NCBI GenBank assembly: GCA_031267005.1
Contig: JAIRZX010000651.1
Coordinates: forward strand, 1-5,813
Origin: Deltaproteobacteria bacterium
Lineage (GTDB): Bacteria; Desulfobacterota; Desulfarculia; Adiutricales; Adiutricaceae
Direction: 5' to 3'
DNA: 5,813 nt
Shown: piece by piece, positions 1 through 5,579 of the stretch
Position numbering within the stretch: position 1 is the first letter of the stretch
How the letters are laid out: every line of letters begins with the position of its first letter
The notes under the pieces: model-generated
Told to the model about the DNA's origin: nothing
The model's input: only the letters and a program-made list of their open reading frames with translations
Databases searched by the model: none
Position numbers and translations under genes: made by a program

Positions 1-951
1 GCCCTGCGAGCGCTTTGCCCGGCAGCGCTGATGCTCCTGGTCGCGAGGGCGGCGCCGGATTTGTTCCTTCAGCCGCTCGATTTCGACGTGGGGCTGGACT
101 CCGTCTTCAACATGGAGTACCTGTCCAAGCTCGCCGGCTACTGCGCTGGCCTCCTTTTGATGACCCTCCTCTTCGCGGCCGTGGGATCGCTCGCCGGACG
201 GCTCCCGCCCAAAGCGGCCGCCCCGGCCGTGCTCCTGACCCTCCTGTCGGGGGTCCTATTCCTGGCCCTGGACGCTTTCCGCATCATGTTCGTGCGCGGC
301 ATGCTCCCCAGGGCCTCCTGGATCCCCGCCGCCATAATCTTTTTGAGGTCCCACGAGAACGCCTTCCTGTTCGCAGTAGCCGGGGTCTGGACCTTCGCGG
401 CGGTTGCCGTTGCCGCCCACTCAATCGCCACGAAGCCGGACGGGCCGAACCCGGCCGCCGTGCGCAAGATGCGCTACGCGCTCAAGCTGGAGTTCCGGGC
501 GGCGGCGTTCCTGGTGGCGGTGTTGGCGCTCACCGTCGTCACGGCAACGGCGCTCCGCGCCTACCAGAGGCGCGGCCCCGTGATTTCTGAGCCCGGGAGG
601 GTGGAGTCCGAGGGGGGAAATATATCCCTCGATCTGGAGATCGTGGGGGACGGGAACCTCCACCGCCACGTCTTCATGACCGAGGGCGGCACGGACGTGC
701 GCTTCATAATAGTTAAGAAAAGCGCCAACGCCTTCGGGGTGGGGCTGGACGCCTGCGACATCTGCGGGCCGACCGGCTACTACCAGCGGGGCGACCAGGT
801 CATCTGCAAGCTGTGCGACGTGGTCATGAACAAGTCCACCATAGGCTTCCCCGGCGGCTGCAACCCCGTGCCCCTGGCCTTCCGGATCGAAGGGGGTAAG
901 CTCGTCATAGCCGCGGCGGATCTTGAAAGGGAGAAGCGGCGGTTCCAGTAG
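1..951 (+). CDS. DUF2318 membrane protein of a P19/FTR1-type iron-uptake cluster (5' partial)
   Basis: The frame is open from base 1 with no stop upstream of the first ATG (31), and that ATG lies at the edge of a hydrophobic stretch, so the true start is probably before the window. Counting residues from the ATG at 31, hydrophobic segments lie at about 34-56, 63-82, 110-130 and 156-178. A soluble, probably periplasmic, C-terminal domain follows (about 190-306). That domain has the DUF2318 pattern: DACDICG (Cys242, Cys245), a GYYQRGDQVICKLC stretch (Cys259, Cys262), then TIGFPGGCNP (Cys277), which looks like a metal or redox site. The family occurs next to FTR1 permease, P19 and FtsX-like permease genes in iron-uptake loci (Cj1660 is the Campylobacter counterpart); its biochemical role is not established. 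It ends with TAG. The next gene is 242 nt downstream and belongs to the same cluster. Family call is firm; iron function is by analogy. Confidence 0.88.
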   Translation, partial: ALRALCPAALMLLVARAAPDLFLQPLDFDVGLDSVFNMEYLSKLAGYCAGLLLMTLLFAAVGSLAGRLPPKAAAPAVLLTLLSGVLFLALDAFRIMFVRGMLPRASWIPAAIIFLRSHENAFLFAVAGVWTFAAVAVAAHSIATKPDGPNPAAVRKMRYALKLEFRAAAFLVAVLALTVVTATALRAYQRRGPVISEPGRVESEGGNISLDLEIVGDGNLHRHVFMTEGGTDVRFIIVKKSANAFGVGLDACDICGPTGYYQRGDQVICKLCDVVMNKSTIGFPGGCNPVPLAFRIEGGKLVIAAADLEREKRRFQ

Positions 952-966
952 GCGGGGGGCCCCGCC
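951..966 (+). other. GC-rich hairpin overlapping the DUF2318 stop codon
   Basis: GGCGGGG (951-957) and CCCCGCC (960-966) are perfect inverted repeats starting at the last base of the stop codon. A second small stem, GCGCC/GGCGC (968-972 and 977-981), follows directly. There is no T-run after either, so this is not a classical intrinsic terminator. It may stabilise the 3' end of the upstream message or mark a processing site. In GC-rich DNA such stems also arise by chance. Confidence 0.3.
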
Positions 967-1001
967 CGCGCCGGCTGGCGCCTGTCCGGTTCCCCGCGCT
1001 A

Positions 1002-1106
1002 TTTCCGTTTTCCCGCAGTTTCCCTCCTGGCTTTCCGGAGTTTTCGCCTGGCTTTCCGCTGTTTTTCCTGGGGTTTCCTCAGTTTTCCGAAATTTTTCTC
1101 GGATTT
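1002..1106 (+). repeat. Helically spaced T-tracts with degenerate ~21-bp repeats, intergenic
   Basis: This pyrimidine-rich, AT-richer stretch lies in the 242-nt gap before the first permease. T-tracts of three or more begin at 1002, 1008, 1019, 1032, 1041, 1053, 1062, 1074, 1083, 1093 and 1104. From 1008 to 1104 the mean spacing is about 10.7 bp. Tracts of four or more T begin at 1008, 1041, 1062, 1083 and 1093, with spacings 33, 21, 21 and 10, close to whole helical turns. Part of the pattern comes from a degenerate direct repeat: CCTGGCTTTCCG occurs at 1026-1037 and 1047-1058 (period 21), with a looser third copy from 1067. No convincing gene lies here. It could be curved DNA affecting expression of the permease gene, or simply a decaying tandem repeat. 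Confidence 0.55.
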
Positions 1107-1193
1107 CCGCTTCAGTAGCGAACGCCGGCTTGCCGCTTTTCCCCAAGGCGGCGCCGACGCGGGCGCCCGACGGTTCCAACGGGGGTTTCCAGC

Positions 1194-2504
1194 ATGGGCA
1201 TGTTTCTGAAGATGGCGGCCGGCGCCTTGGGGCGGCAGAAGTCCAAGCACGTCCTCATAGCCTTCACGGTCGGGCTTGGCGTGTCCTTGGCTACGGCCAT
1301 GCTCGGGGTCATGTTCGACGTCGGCGACAAGGTGAACCAGGAGCTTAAGACCTACGGCGCGAACCTCACGGTCATCCCCCGCGGGAGCTCCCTGGCGGGC
1401 GAGAAGTACGAGTTCGCGGGGGAGGCGGGCGGCGGGGAAGGCGCGGCCGCGGCCGACGGCGAGAACTATATCCGCGAGGACGAGCTCTACAAGATAAAGA
1501 TGATCTTTTGGGCCTACAACATCGTCGACTTCGCCCCCTTCGTAAATGCCCGCGTCGAGACTCCCGCCGGGCCAGCGGTGCTTTCGGGGACATGGTTCAA
1601 CAGGCACCTGGAGCTTCCCACGGGGGACGAGGTGGACACCGGCATGATGCCTTTGAAGTCGTGGTGGACCCTGGAAGGGAGCCCCGGCGACGACTCCGTC
1701 CCGGAAGGCGTGATGGTGGGGAAGGATCTGGCGGCCAGGCTGGATGTCAAGCCCGGCTCCTCTTTCGCCGTCGATACCGAGAAGGCCGGCAGGAAGGCCC
1801 TTCGCGTGCGAGGGGTGTTCGAGAGCGGCGGCGAGGAGGACGGCTGGATCATAGGCACCACGGCGCTCGCCCAGGAGGCGGCGGGGCTTCCCGGTCTGGT
1901 GCAGAAGGTCGAGGTGTCGGCGCTCACTACCCCGGAAAACGATCTGGCGCGCCGCGCCGCCATGAACCCGGACGGGCTCTCCCGGGCCGAGTGGGACACC
2001 TGGTACTGCACCGCCTACATCAGCAGCATCGCCTACCAGATCGAGGAGATAATACCGGGGGTGCGGGTCAAGCCGGTCATGCGCGTTGCCGAATCCGAGG
2101 GGGCGATACTGGAGAAGACCCAGCTCATGATAATCCTCTTGACGCTCCTCACCCTGTTCTGTTCGGCGCTGGCCATCTCGAACCTCGTCACCGCCAACAT
2201 CATGGAGCGGAGCGTCGAGATAGGCCTCATGAAGGCCTTGGGGGCCGGGAACGCGGCGGTGTCGCTCCTGGTGCTCTCCGAGATGCTCGCCGTGGCCTTC
2301 GCGGGCGGGGCGGCGGGCTACCTGTGCGGCTTGGGCCTCGCCCAGTTCATAGGAAAGGCTGTCTTCGGGCAGCTGGTGGCGGTCAAGACCGCGGTCATCC
2401 CGCTCGCGTGCTTGATGATACTGGGCGTGACCCTCCTGGGAAGCCTCCCCGCCCTGAGGGCGATTCTGAGGCTCAAGCCCACCGAGGTCCTCCACGGGAG
2501 ATAA
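1194..2504 (+). CDS. FtsX/MacB-type ABC transporter permease, first paralog
   Basis: This 436-residue inner-membrane protein has the MacB/FtsX layout. There is one N-terminal helix (about 18-42), a large periplasmic domain (about 43-305, MacB_PCD-like), then three helices (about 309-335, 354-384, 396-420) forming the FtsX domain. The cytoplasmic loop after the second helix carries ERSVEIGLMKALGA (338-351), typical of FtsX-like permeases at the ATPase contact. The periplasmic domain has an SGGEEDG motif (211-217) that recurs as SGGVEDG in the next gene. Residues 75-90 are a Gly/Ala/Glu-rich low-complexity insert. ATG 1194 is chosen because GGGGG (1181-1185) sits 8 nt upstream; a second in-frame ATG at 1200 is possible. 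The stop is 3 nt before the next permease start, so the two are surely cotranscribed and probably heterodimerise. The substrate is unknown; in P19/FTR1 loci it is thought to concern iron or a reductant. Confidence 0.92.
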   Translation: MGMFLKMAAGALGRQKSKHVLIAFTVGLGVSLATAMLGVMFDVGDKVNQELKTYGANLTVIPRGSSLAGEKYEFAGEAGGGEGAAAADGENYIREDELYKIKMIFWAYNIVDFAPFVNARVETPAGPAVLSGTWFNRHLELPTGDEVDTGMMPLKSWWTLEGSPGDDSVPEGVMVGKDLAARLDVKPGSSFAVDTEKAGRKALRVRGVFESGGEEDGWIIGTTALAQEAAGLPGLVQKVEVSALTTPENDLARRAAMNPDGLSRAEWDTWYCTAYISSIAYQIEEIIPGVRVKPVMRVAESEGAILEKTQLMIILLTLLTLFCSALAISNLVTANIMERSVEIGLMKALGAGNAAVSLLVLSEMLAVAFAGGAAGYLCGLGLAQFIGKAVFGQLVAVKTAVIPLACLMILGVTLLGSLPALRAILRLKPTEVLHGR

Positions 2505-2507
2505 GCC

Positions 2508-3647
2508 ATGAAGCGCAACACCAAGTTCCTGGGGAGGATGCTCCTCTTCTCGCTAGTGCGCCGCCGCTCGCGGCTCCTGGTGGCGCTCGTGGGCGTGGCC
2601 GTCGGCGCCACGGTGCTGTTGGGCTTAGCCACCTTGTGCTACGACATCCCCCGCCAGCTGAGCCGGGAGTTCCGCAGCTACGGGGCGAACCTGGTCTTCG
2701 TCTCCGAGGGCGGTTCGGGGCGCCTTCCGGCTGCCAGCCTGGACAGGGCGGTCTCGCTCCTCCCCAGCCGGGGCCTGGTAGGCGTGACTCCCTTCCGCTA
2801 CGAGGCCGTGCGCAGCCACATGCTCCCCTACACGGCGGTGGCCACCCTCTTCGACGGCGTGAGGAAGACCAGCCCCTACTGGAGGGTGACCGGGGAGTGG
2901 CCGTCGGCCCCGGGCGAGCTGCTCCTCGGAGTGGACGTGGCCGAAGCCACGGGGCTTTCCCCAGGGAGCCCTTTCCCGCTGGACGGGCGCAACTCGTCAC
3001 AGGCCCGCTACGCACGGGATTTCAAGGTGACCGGCACGGTCGCCTCGGGAGGGGTGGAGGACGGCTTCGTCTTCATGTCGATCGGCGACATGGAGTCAAT
3101 GACGGGCGAGGCCGGGGTCTTCGATCTGGCCGAGGCCTCCCTCACCCTCGGTTCCGACGAGCTCGCGCGCGTGGCGGCCGGCGTCAGGGCGGGCGTCCCG
3201 GGGGTGGACCCGAGGCTCGTCACCAGGGTCACCCGCTCCGAGGAGCAGGTGATGGGCAAGCTCACGGCGCTGGTGTACTTGGTGACCCTGGTGGTGCTTA
3301 CGCTCACCATGATCTGCGTCGCCACCACCATGATGACGGTGGTGCTCGAGCGCCGCCGCGAGATAGGCCTCAAGAAGGCCTTGGGGGCCGGCAACCGCCG
3401 CGTGGCCCGGGAGTTCCTGGCGGAAGGGCTTTTCCTGGGCGTCCTGGGCGGCCTGGCCGGGTCGTTCCTGGGGCTCGCCTTCGCCCGCCTGGTCTCCGCC
3501 AGCGTCTTCGGGCGGGCCCTCACCCCCGAGCCCTGGCTCGTGCCGGCGACGGTGGGCGTCTCGGCCCTGGTGACCGTGGCGGCATGCCTCGCCCCCGTGA
3601 AGCGGGCCGTCGACGTGGAGCCCGCCCTGGTCCTGAGGGGGGAGTAG
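2508..3647 (+). CDS. FtsX/MacB-type ABC transporter permease, second paralog
   Basis: This 379-residue protein has the same topology as its upstream neighbour: an N-terminal helix (about 22-44), a periplasmic domain (about 45-250), then helices at about 252-280, 303-330 and 343-363. ERRREIGLKKALGA (281-294) is the FtsX loop motif, and SGGVEDG (180-186) matches the motif in the first permease. It is about 57 residues shorter, mostly in the periplasmic domain. The start ATG lies 3 nt after the preceding stop, with GGGAG (2496-2500) as a well-spaced ribosome binding site inside the end of that gene, indicating translational coupling. Conserved pairing of two unlike FtsX permeases with one ATPase is typical of P19/FTR1 iron loci (Cj1661/Cj1662 in Campylobacter). 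Around the shared motif the two genes are also nearly identical at DNA level (2217-2252 against 3360-3395, 34 of 36 bases). Confidence 0.92.
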   Translation: MKRNTKFLGRMLLFSLVRRRSRLLVALVGVAVGATVLLGLATLCYDIPRQLSREFRSYGANLVFVSEGGSGRLPAASLDRAVSLLPSRGLVGVTPFRYEAVRSHMLPYTAVATLFDGVRKTSPYWRVTGEWPSAPGELLLGVDVAEATGLSPGSPFPLDGRNSSQARYARDFKVTGTVASGGVEDGFVFMSIGDMESMTGEAGVFDLAEASLTLGSDELARVAAGVRAGVPGVDPRLVTRVTRSEEQVMGKLTALVYLVTLVVLTLTMICVATTMMTVVLERRREIGLKKALGAGNRRVAREFLAEGLFLGVLGGLAGSFLGLAFARLVSASVFGRALTPEPWLVPATVGVSALVTVAACLAPVKRAVDVEPALVLRGE

Positions 3648-3668
3648 GGCTTCAGCGGGAAGGCCCGG

Positions 3669-3686
3669 GCGGGGAGCCCTCCCCGC
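3669..3686 (+). terminator. GC-rich hairpin after the second permease (possible attenuator)
   Basis: GCGGGGA (3669-3675) and TCCCCGC (3680-3686) form a perfect 7-bp stem with a GCCC loop, starting 22 nt after the permease stop. No T-run follows, so efficient intrinsic termination is doubtful. If it acts, it would reduce transcription into the ATPase gene or protect the 3' end of the permease message. Confidence 0.3.
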
Positions 3687-3733
3687 GGCGCTTCCGGGAA
3701 GCCGTTTCGATTTACGGACTCGTGAGGTCGTCG

Positions 3734-3809
3734 CCGGACTCGGGCGGGCTTCCCGGCGGGCGTTTAGATACCCGGACTCGGGCGGGTTTCCCGGCGGGCG
3801 TTTCGATTC
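3734..3809. repeat. 38-bp tandem direct repeat, two copies plus degenerate flanks
   Basis: Copy A (3734-3771) and copy B (3772-3809) abut exactly and match at 35 of 38 positions, differing at repeat positions 16, 33 and 37. Each starts CCGGACTCGGGCGGG and contains TTCCCGGCGGGCGTTT. A fragment of the unit (CGTTTCGATT then CGGACTCG) lies upstream at about 3703-3722. A decayed partial copy with CCGGACGCGGGG follows from 3810. The repeat is non-coding, and no spacers separate the copies. Confidence 0.8.
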
Positions 3810-3889
3810 CCGGACGCGGGGCATTTCCCGGACCCCGATTCGTTTCCCGGCGCTATTCCGCCCGCCTTTTGGTAACATGTCTTTCGCGC

Positions 3890-3926
3890 GAGGCCTCCTG
3901 CGGGCGGCCCCGCAGGCCGCGGCCTC
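3890..3926 (+). other. Long imperfect hairpin upstream of the ATPase gene
   Basis: An inner perfect stem CCTGCGGG/CCCGCAGG (3897-3904 and 3909-3916, loop CGGC) is enclosed by an outer stem GAGGCC/GGCCTC (3890-3895 and 3921-3926). The 3' arm can instead form a competing CCGCGG stem (3918-3923 with 3927-3932). No T-run follows. It lies about 130 nt before the ATPase start, where it could be leader-RNA structure or a remnant of a repetitive palindromic element. Confidence 0.4.
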
Positions 3927-4059
3927 CCGCGGCTCCGGCCTTCAAGCCCTTCCCCCTCCGGCCTTTTACGGGCTTCCTCCCGCTGGCGGGGCCTAAGGCC
4001 GCTTTCCCGCCGCCTCCGGCGAAACCCCGGAGCCGGCCGCTTCCCAAGGTCTTCCGCGC

Positions 4060-4947
4060 ATGCCCAACATAATGGAAATCCAGGACGTCTCCAAGATCTA
4101 CGGCCCCTTGAAGGCCCTCCAGAACATCACCCTAGACATCCCGCCCGGGCAGTGGCTGGCGGTGCTGGGGCCCTCCGGCTCCGGGAAGACCACCTTGATG
4201 AACATCATGGGCTGCCTGGACACGCCCAGCCTGGGCGAGGTGAACCTGGACGGGGTGAAGCTCTCCGGGCTGTCGCCCTCGGGGCTCACGGCCCTGAGGC
4301 GCGAGGCCATAGGCCTCATCTTCCAGCAGTTCCACCTCATAAGCTACCTGACGGCCCTGGAGAACGTCATGGTCGCCCAGTACTACCACAGCATGGTTGA
4401 CGAGGCCGAGGCGCTGGAGGCCCTCGCCAGGGTGGGGCTGGCCGAGCGGGCCAGGCACCTCCCCCGCCAGCTTTCCGGGGGCGAGCAGCAGAGGGTCTGC
4501 ATAGCGAGGGCGCTCATAAACCACCCGAAGCTCATCTTGGCCGACGAGCCCACCGGGAACCTCGACGAGGCCAACGAGGGGCTGGTAATGGAGATACTCC
4601 ACGGCCTCCACAACGCGGGCGCGACCATAGTGACCGTCACCCACGCCCCCGAGGTGGCCCGCCACGCCGAGCGGGTCATAGTGCTGGAGCACGGCAAGCT
4701 CGTGACCGACGAGTACCAGGCGCACCCCTCCCACCGGCCGGCCGGCGATAACGGACGGGCTGAAGGGCTTGGCGGTGCCGCCGCCGGCGGCCCGGGGGGG
4801 GGCTTCGGGACCGGCGGCCCGGTGGCTGAGGTCGATGGCGCGGACGGTTTCGGGGCGGAAGGCCCTGGGGCGGACGGGGCGGCGGCGGTTTCGTCGGGCG
4901 CTTTGGACACGGCCGAGGAGGGCGGCTCTCCCGAAGCCGGCGCATGA
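4060..4947 (+). CDS. LolD/MacB-type ABC transporter ATP-binding protein with low-complexity C-terminal tail
   Basis: This cytoplasmic ATPase should power the two preceding permeases. All nucleotide-binding motifs are intact: Walker A GPSGSGKT (37-44), Q-loop IFQQ (about 87-90), signature LSGGEQQR (138-145), Walker B LILADE (158-163) with catalytic Glu163, D-loop GNLD (166-169) and switch His195. The sequence is closest in style to LolD, MacB and FtsE ATPases, which pair with FtsX-type permeases. Those proteins usually end near residue 220-235. Here about 65 further residues (roughly 228-295) are rich in Gly, Ala, Asp and Glu with no recognisable domain, and a G9 run (4794-4802) lies within the tail. 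ATG 4060 has AAGG (4046-4049) 10 nt upstream; ATG 4072 is an alternative. It is separated from the permeases by 412 nt, so it may have its own transcript or depend on readthrough. Confidence 0.93.
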   Translation: MPNIMEIQDVSKIYGPLKALQNITLDIPPGQWLAVLGPSGSGKTTLMNIMGCLDTPSLGEVNLDGVKLSGLSPSGLTALRREAIGLIFQQFHLISYLTALENVMVAQYYHSMVDEAEALEALARVGLAERARHLPRQLSGGEQQRVCIARALINHPKLILADEPTGNLDEANEGLVMEILHGLHNAGATIVTVTHAPEVARHAERVIVLEHGKLVTDEYQAHPSHRPAGDNGRAEGLGGAAAGGPGGGFGTGGPVAEVDGADGFGAEGPGADGAAAVSSGALDTAEEGGSPEAGA

Positions 4948-4975
4948 CGCCTTCCGGGCGATGCCGAAAGCACGG

Positions 4976-4995
4976 GCCGCCGGAAGCCCGGCGGC
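4976..4995 (+). terminator. Possible terminator hairpin after the ATPase gene
   Basis: GCCGCCGG (4976-4983) and CCGGCGGC (4988-4995) form a perfect 8-bp stem with loop AAGC, 29 nt after the TGA. The nearest T-run (ATTTTC, from 5014) is too far for a classical intrinsic terminator. An alternative stem, CTTCCGG (4951-4957) with CCGGAAG (4980-4986), excludes the first. It is a plausible end to the operon transcript but weakly supported. Confidence 0.35.
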
Positions 4996-5130
4996 GCGGA
5001 GCAGGCGCGGGAACATTTTCGGCTGTATGTTGGAATGAGCGCGCCAGGCCGACGGGCGGGCTGGCGGCAAAAGGCGGGGGTTTTGGCATAAATCGTGCGT
5101 AGTTTGCCGATGGTGAATATTTTTTCCTGA

Positions 5131-5144
5131 AAGGAGAAACGATA
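5131..5144 (+). promoter_or_regulatory. Ribosome binding site facing an ATA codon: lost transposase start
   Basis: AAGGAG (5131-5136) is the best Shine-Dalgarno sequence in the window. Five nt later lies ATA (5142-5144), in frame with the transposase and followed by codons for SQPGELYH. From memory, many ISL3 transposases begin with a Met-Ser start leading to an LYH motif near residue 7-9. So the ancestral start was probably ATG at 5142, now ATA. The next in-frame ATG (5169) has no ribosome binding site at normal spacing. Confidence 0.6.
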
Positions 5145-5168
5145 TCTCAACCAGGCGAACTATATCAT

Positions 5169-5579
5169 ATGCAGGGTACCGTCGGCTGGACTCAGGTGGG
5201 GGGGGCCCGGTTTGCAAAAGATGAGGTCCACTACCGGCTCGTCCCCCAGGAAAAGATGATCAGGTGCCCTTGTTGCCATTCGCCCCGCGTGGTGAAACTC
5301 GGCTCCGAGCGCAGAACGATCCAAGGCCTGCCCGTTGGCAGGAAATACGTATTCCTCGAAGTCGAGGCGCCCATGGTCCAGTGCCTGAATTGCGGTTCCG
5401 TCGGGCCGATCGATCTGGGATTCGCGGAGCCCGGGAAGGGCTACACGAAGAGTTTCGCGAAGGATGCGATACGGCTCGTCCAGGAAACGTCTATTGCGTT
5501 CGCGGCCCAAATGCTGAAGGTGAGCTGTCACACGATCATCGGCATCCTCCAGAGCCGCCTCGCCAAGAACAAGAAATAG
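5169..5579 (+). CDS. ISL3-family transposase, N-terminal fragment (zinc-binding and HTH domains)
   Basis: The open frame encodes 136 residues from ATG 5169, or 145 if the presumed original start at 5142 is counted. CPCCHSPRVVKLG supplies a CxxC pair and VQCLNCG a second; this is the zf-ISL3 zinc finger with the RTIQGLPVGRK segment between them. The stretch from about GKGYTKSF onward (residues 95-136) is the helix-turn-helix DNA-binding region. The frame stops at TAG (5577-5579), right after RLAKNKK and before the catalytic domain, which continues in the same frame. Complete members of the family are about 400 residues or more, so this fragment cannot catalyse transposition. It could at most bind the ends of related elements. 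A G8 run (5198-5205) lies near its start without shifting the frame. It replaces the thioredoxin-like genes often found after the ATPase in related iron loci. Confidence 0.8.
   Translation: MQGTVGWTQVGGARFAKDEVHYRLVPQEKMIRCPCCHSPRVVKLGSERRTIQGLPVGRKYVFLEVEAPMVQCLNCGSVGPIDLGFAEPGKGYTKSFAKDAIRLVQETSIAFAAQMLKVSCHTIIGILQSRLAKNKK

Larger units (their letters stand above)
3648..4059. other. 412-nt intergenic region with no convincing gene
   Basis: This gap between the second permease and the ATPase holds no open frame with coding character; frames crossing it are GC-driven and low complexity. It contains a hairpin just after the permease stop, a 38-bp tandem repeat with degenerate flanking copies, and a longer hairpin at 3890-3926. 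TTTCCCGG or close variants recur at several places between about 3787 and 3850. I see no clear -35/-10 pair. In related clusters these genes are usually close together, so the size of the gap is notable. Confidence 0.6.

Noticed and set aside
999..2495. 498-codon open frame on the minus strand
   Set aside because: It lies antisense to the first permease, is rich in Arg, Gly, His and Gln without recognisable domains, and is the typical shadow of a gene with G/C-biased third codon positions.
3734..3809. Possible CRISPR array
   Set aside because: The copies abut with no spacers between them and the flanking copies are degenerate, so it is a plain tandem repeat.
3873..3878. TAACAT as a -10 element before the ATPase
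   Set aside because: No -35-like hexamer lies at 16-18 bp upstream.
1508..4072. 854-codon open frame on the plus strand crossing both permeases and the gap
   Set aside because: Its composition (Arg/Gly/Pro-rich) is that of an out-of-frame reading of GC-rich genes, and it overlaps two permeases with clear family motifs.
5083..5120. Sigma-70 promoter for the transposase (TTGGCA at 5083-5088, GAATAT at 5115-5120)
   Set aside because: Both hexamers are reasonable but 26 bp apart, too far for a standard promoter, and no better pair was found.
4132..5217. 361-codon open frame on the minus strand over the ATPase
   Set aside because: It is antisense to an ATPase with complete motifs, and no domain can be seen in it.
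5577..5579. TAG read as pyrrolysine across the genome
   Set aside because: TAG ends the DUF2318 gene and the second permease at the expected places, so it acts as a normal stop here.
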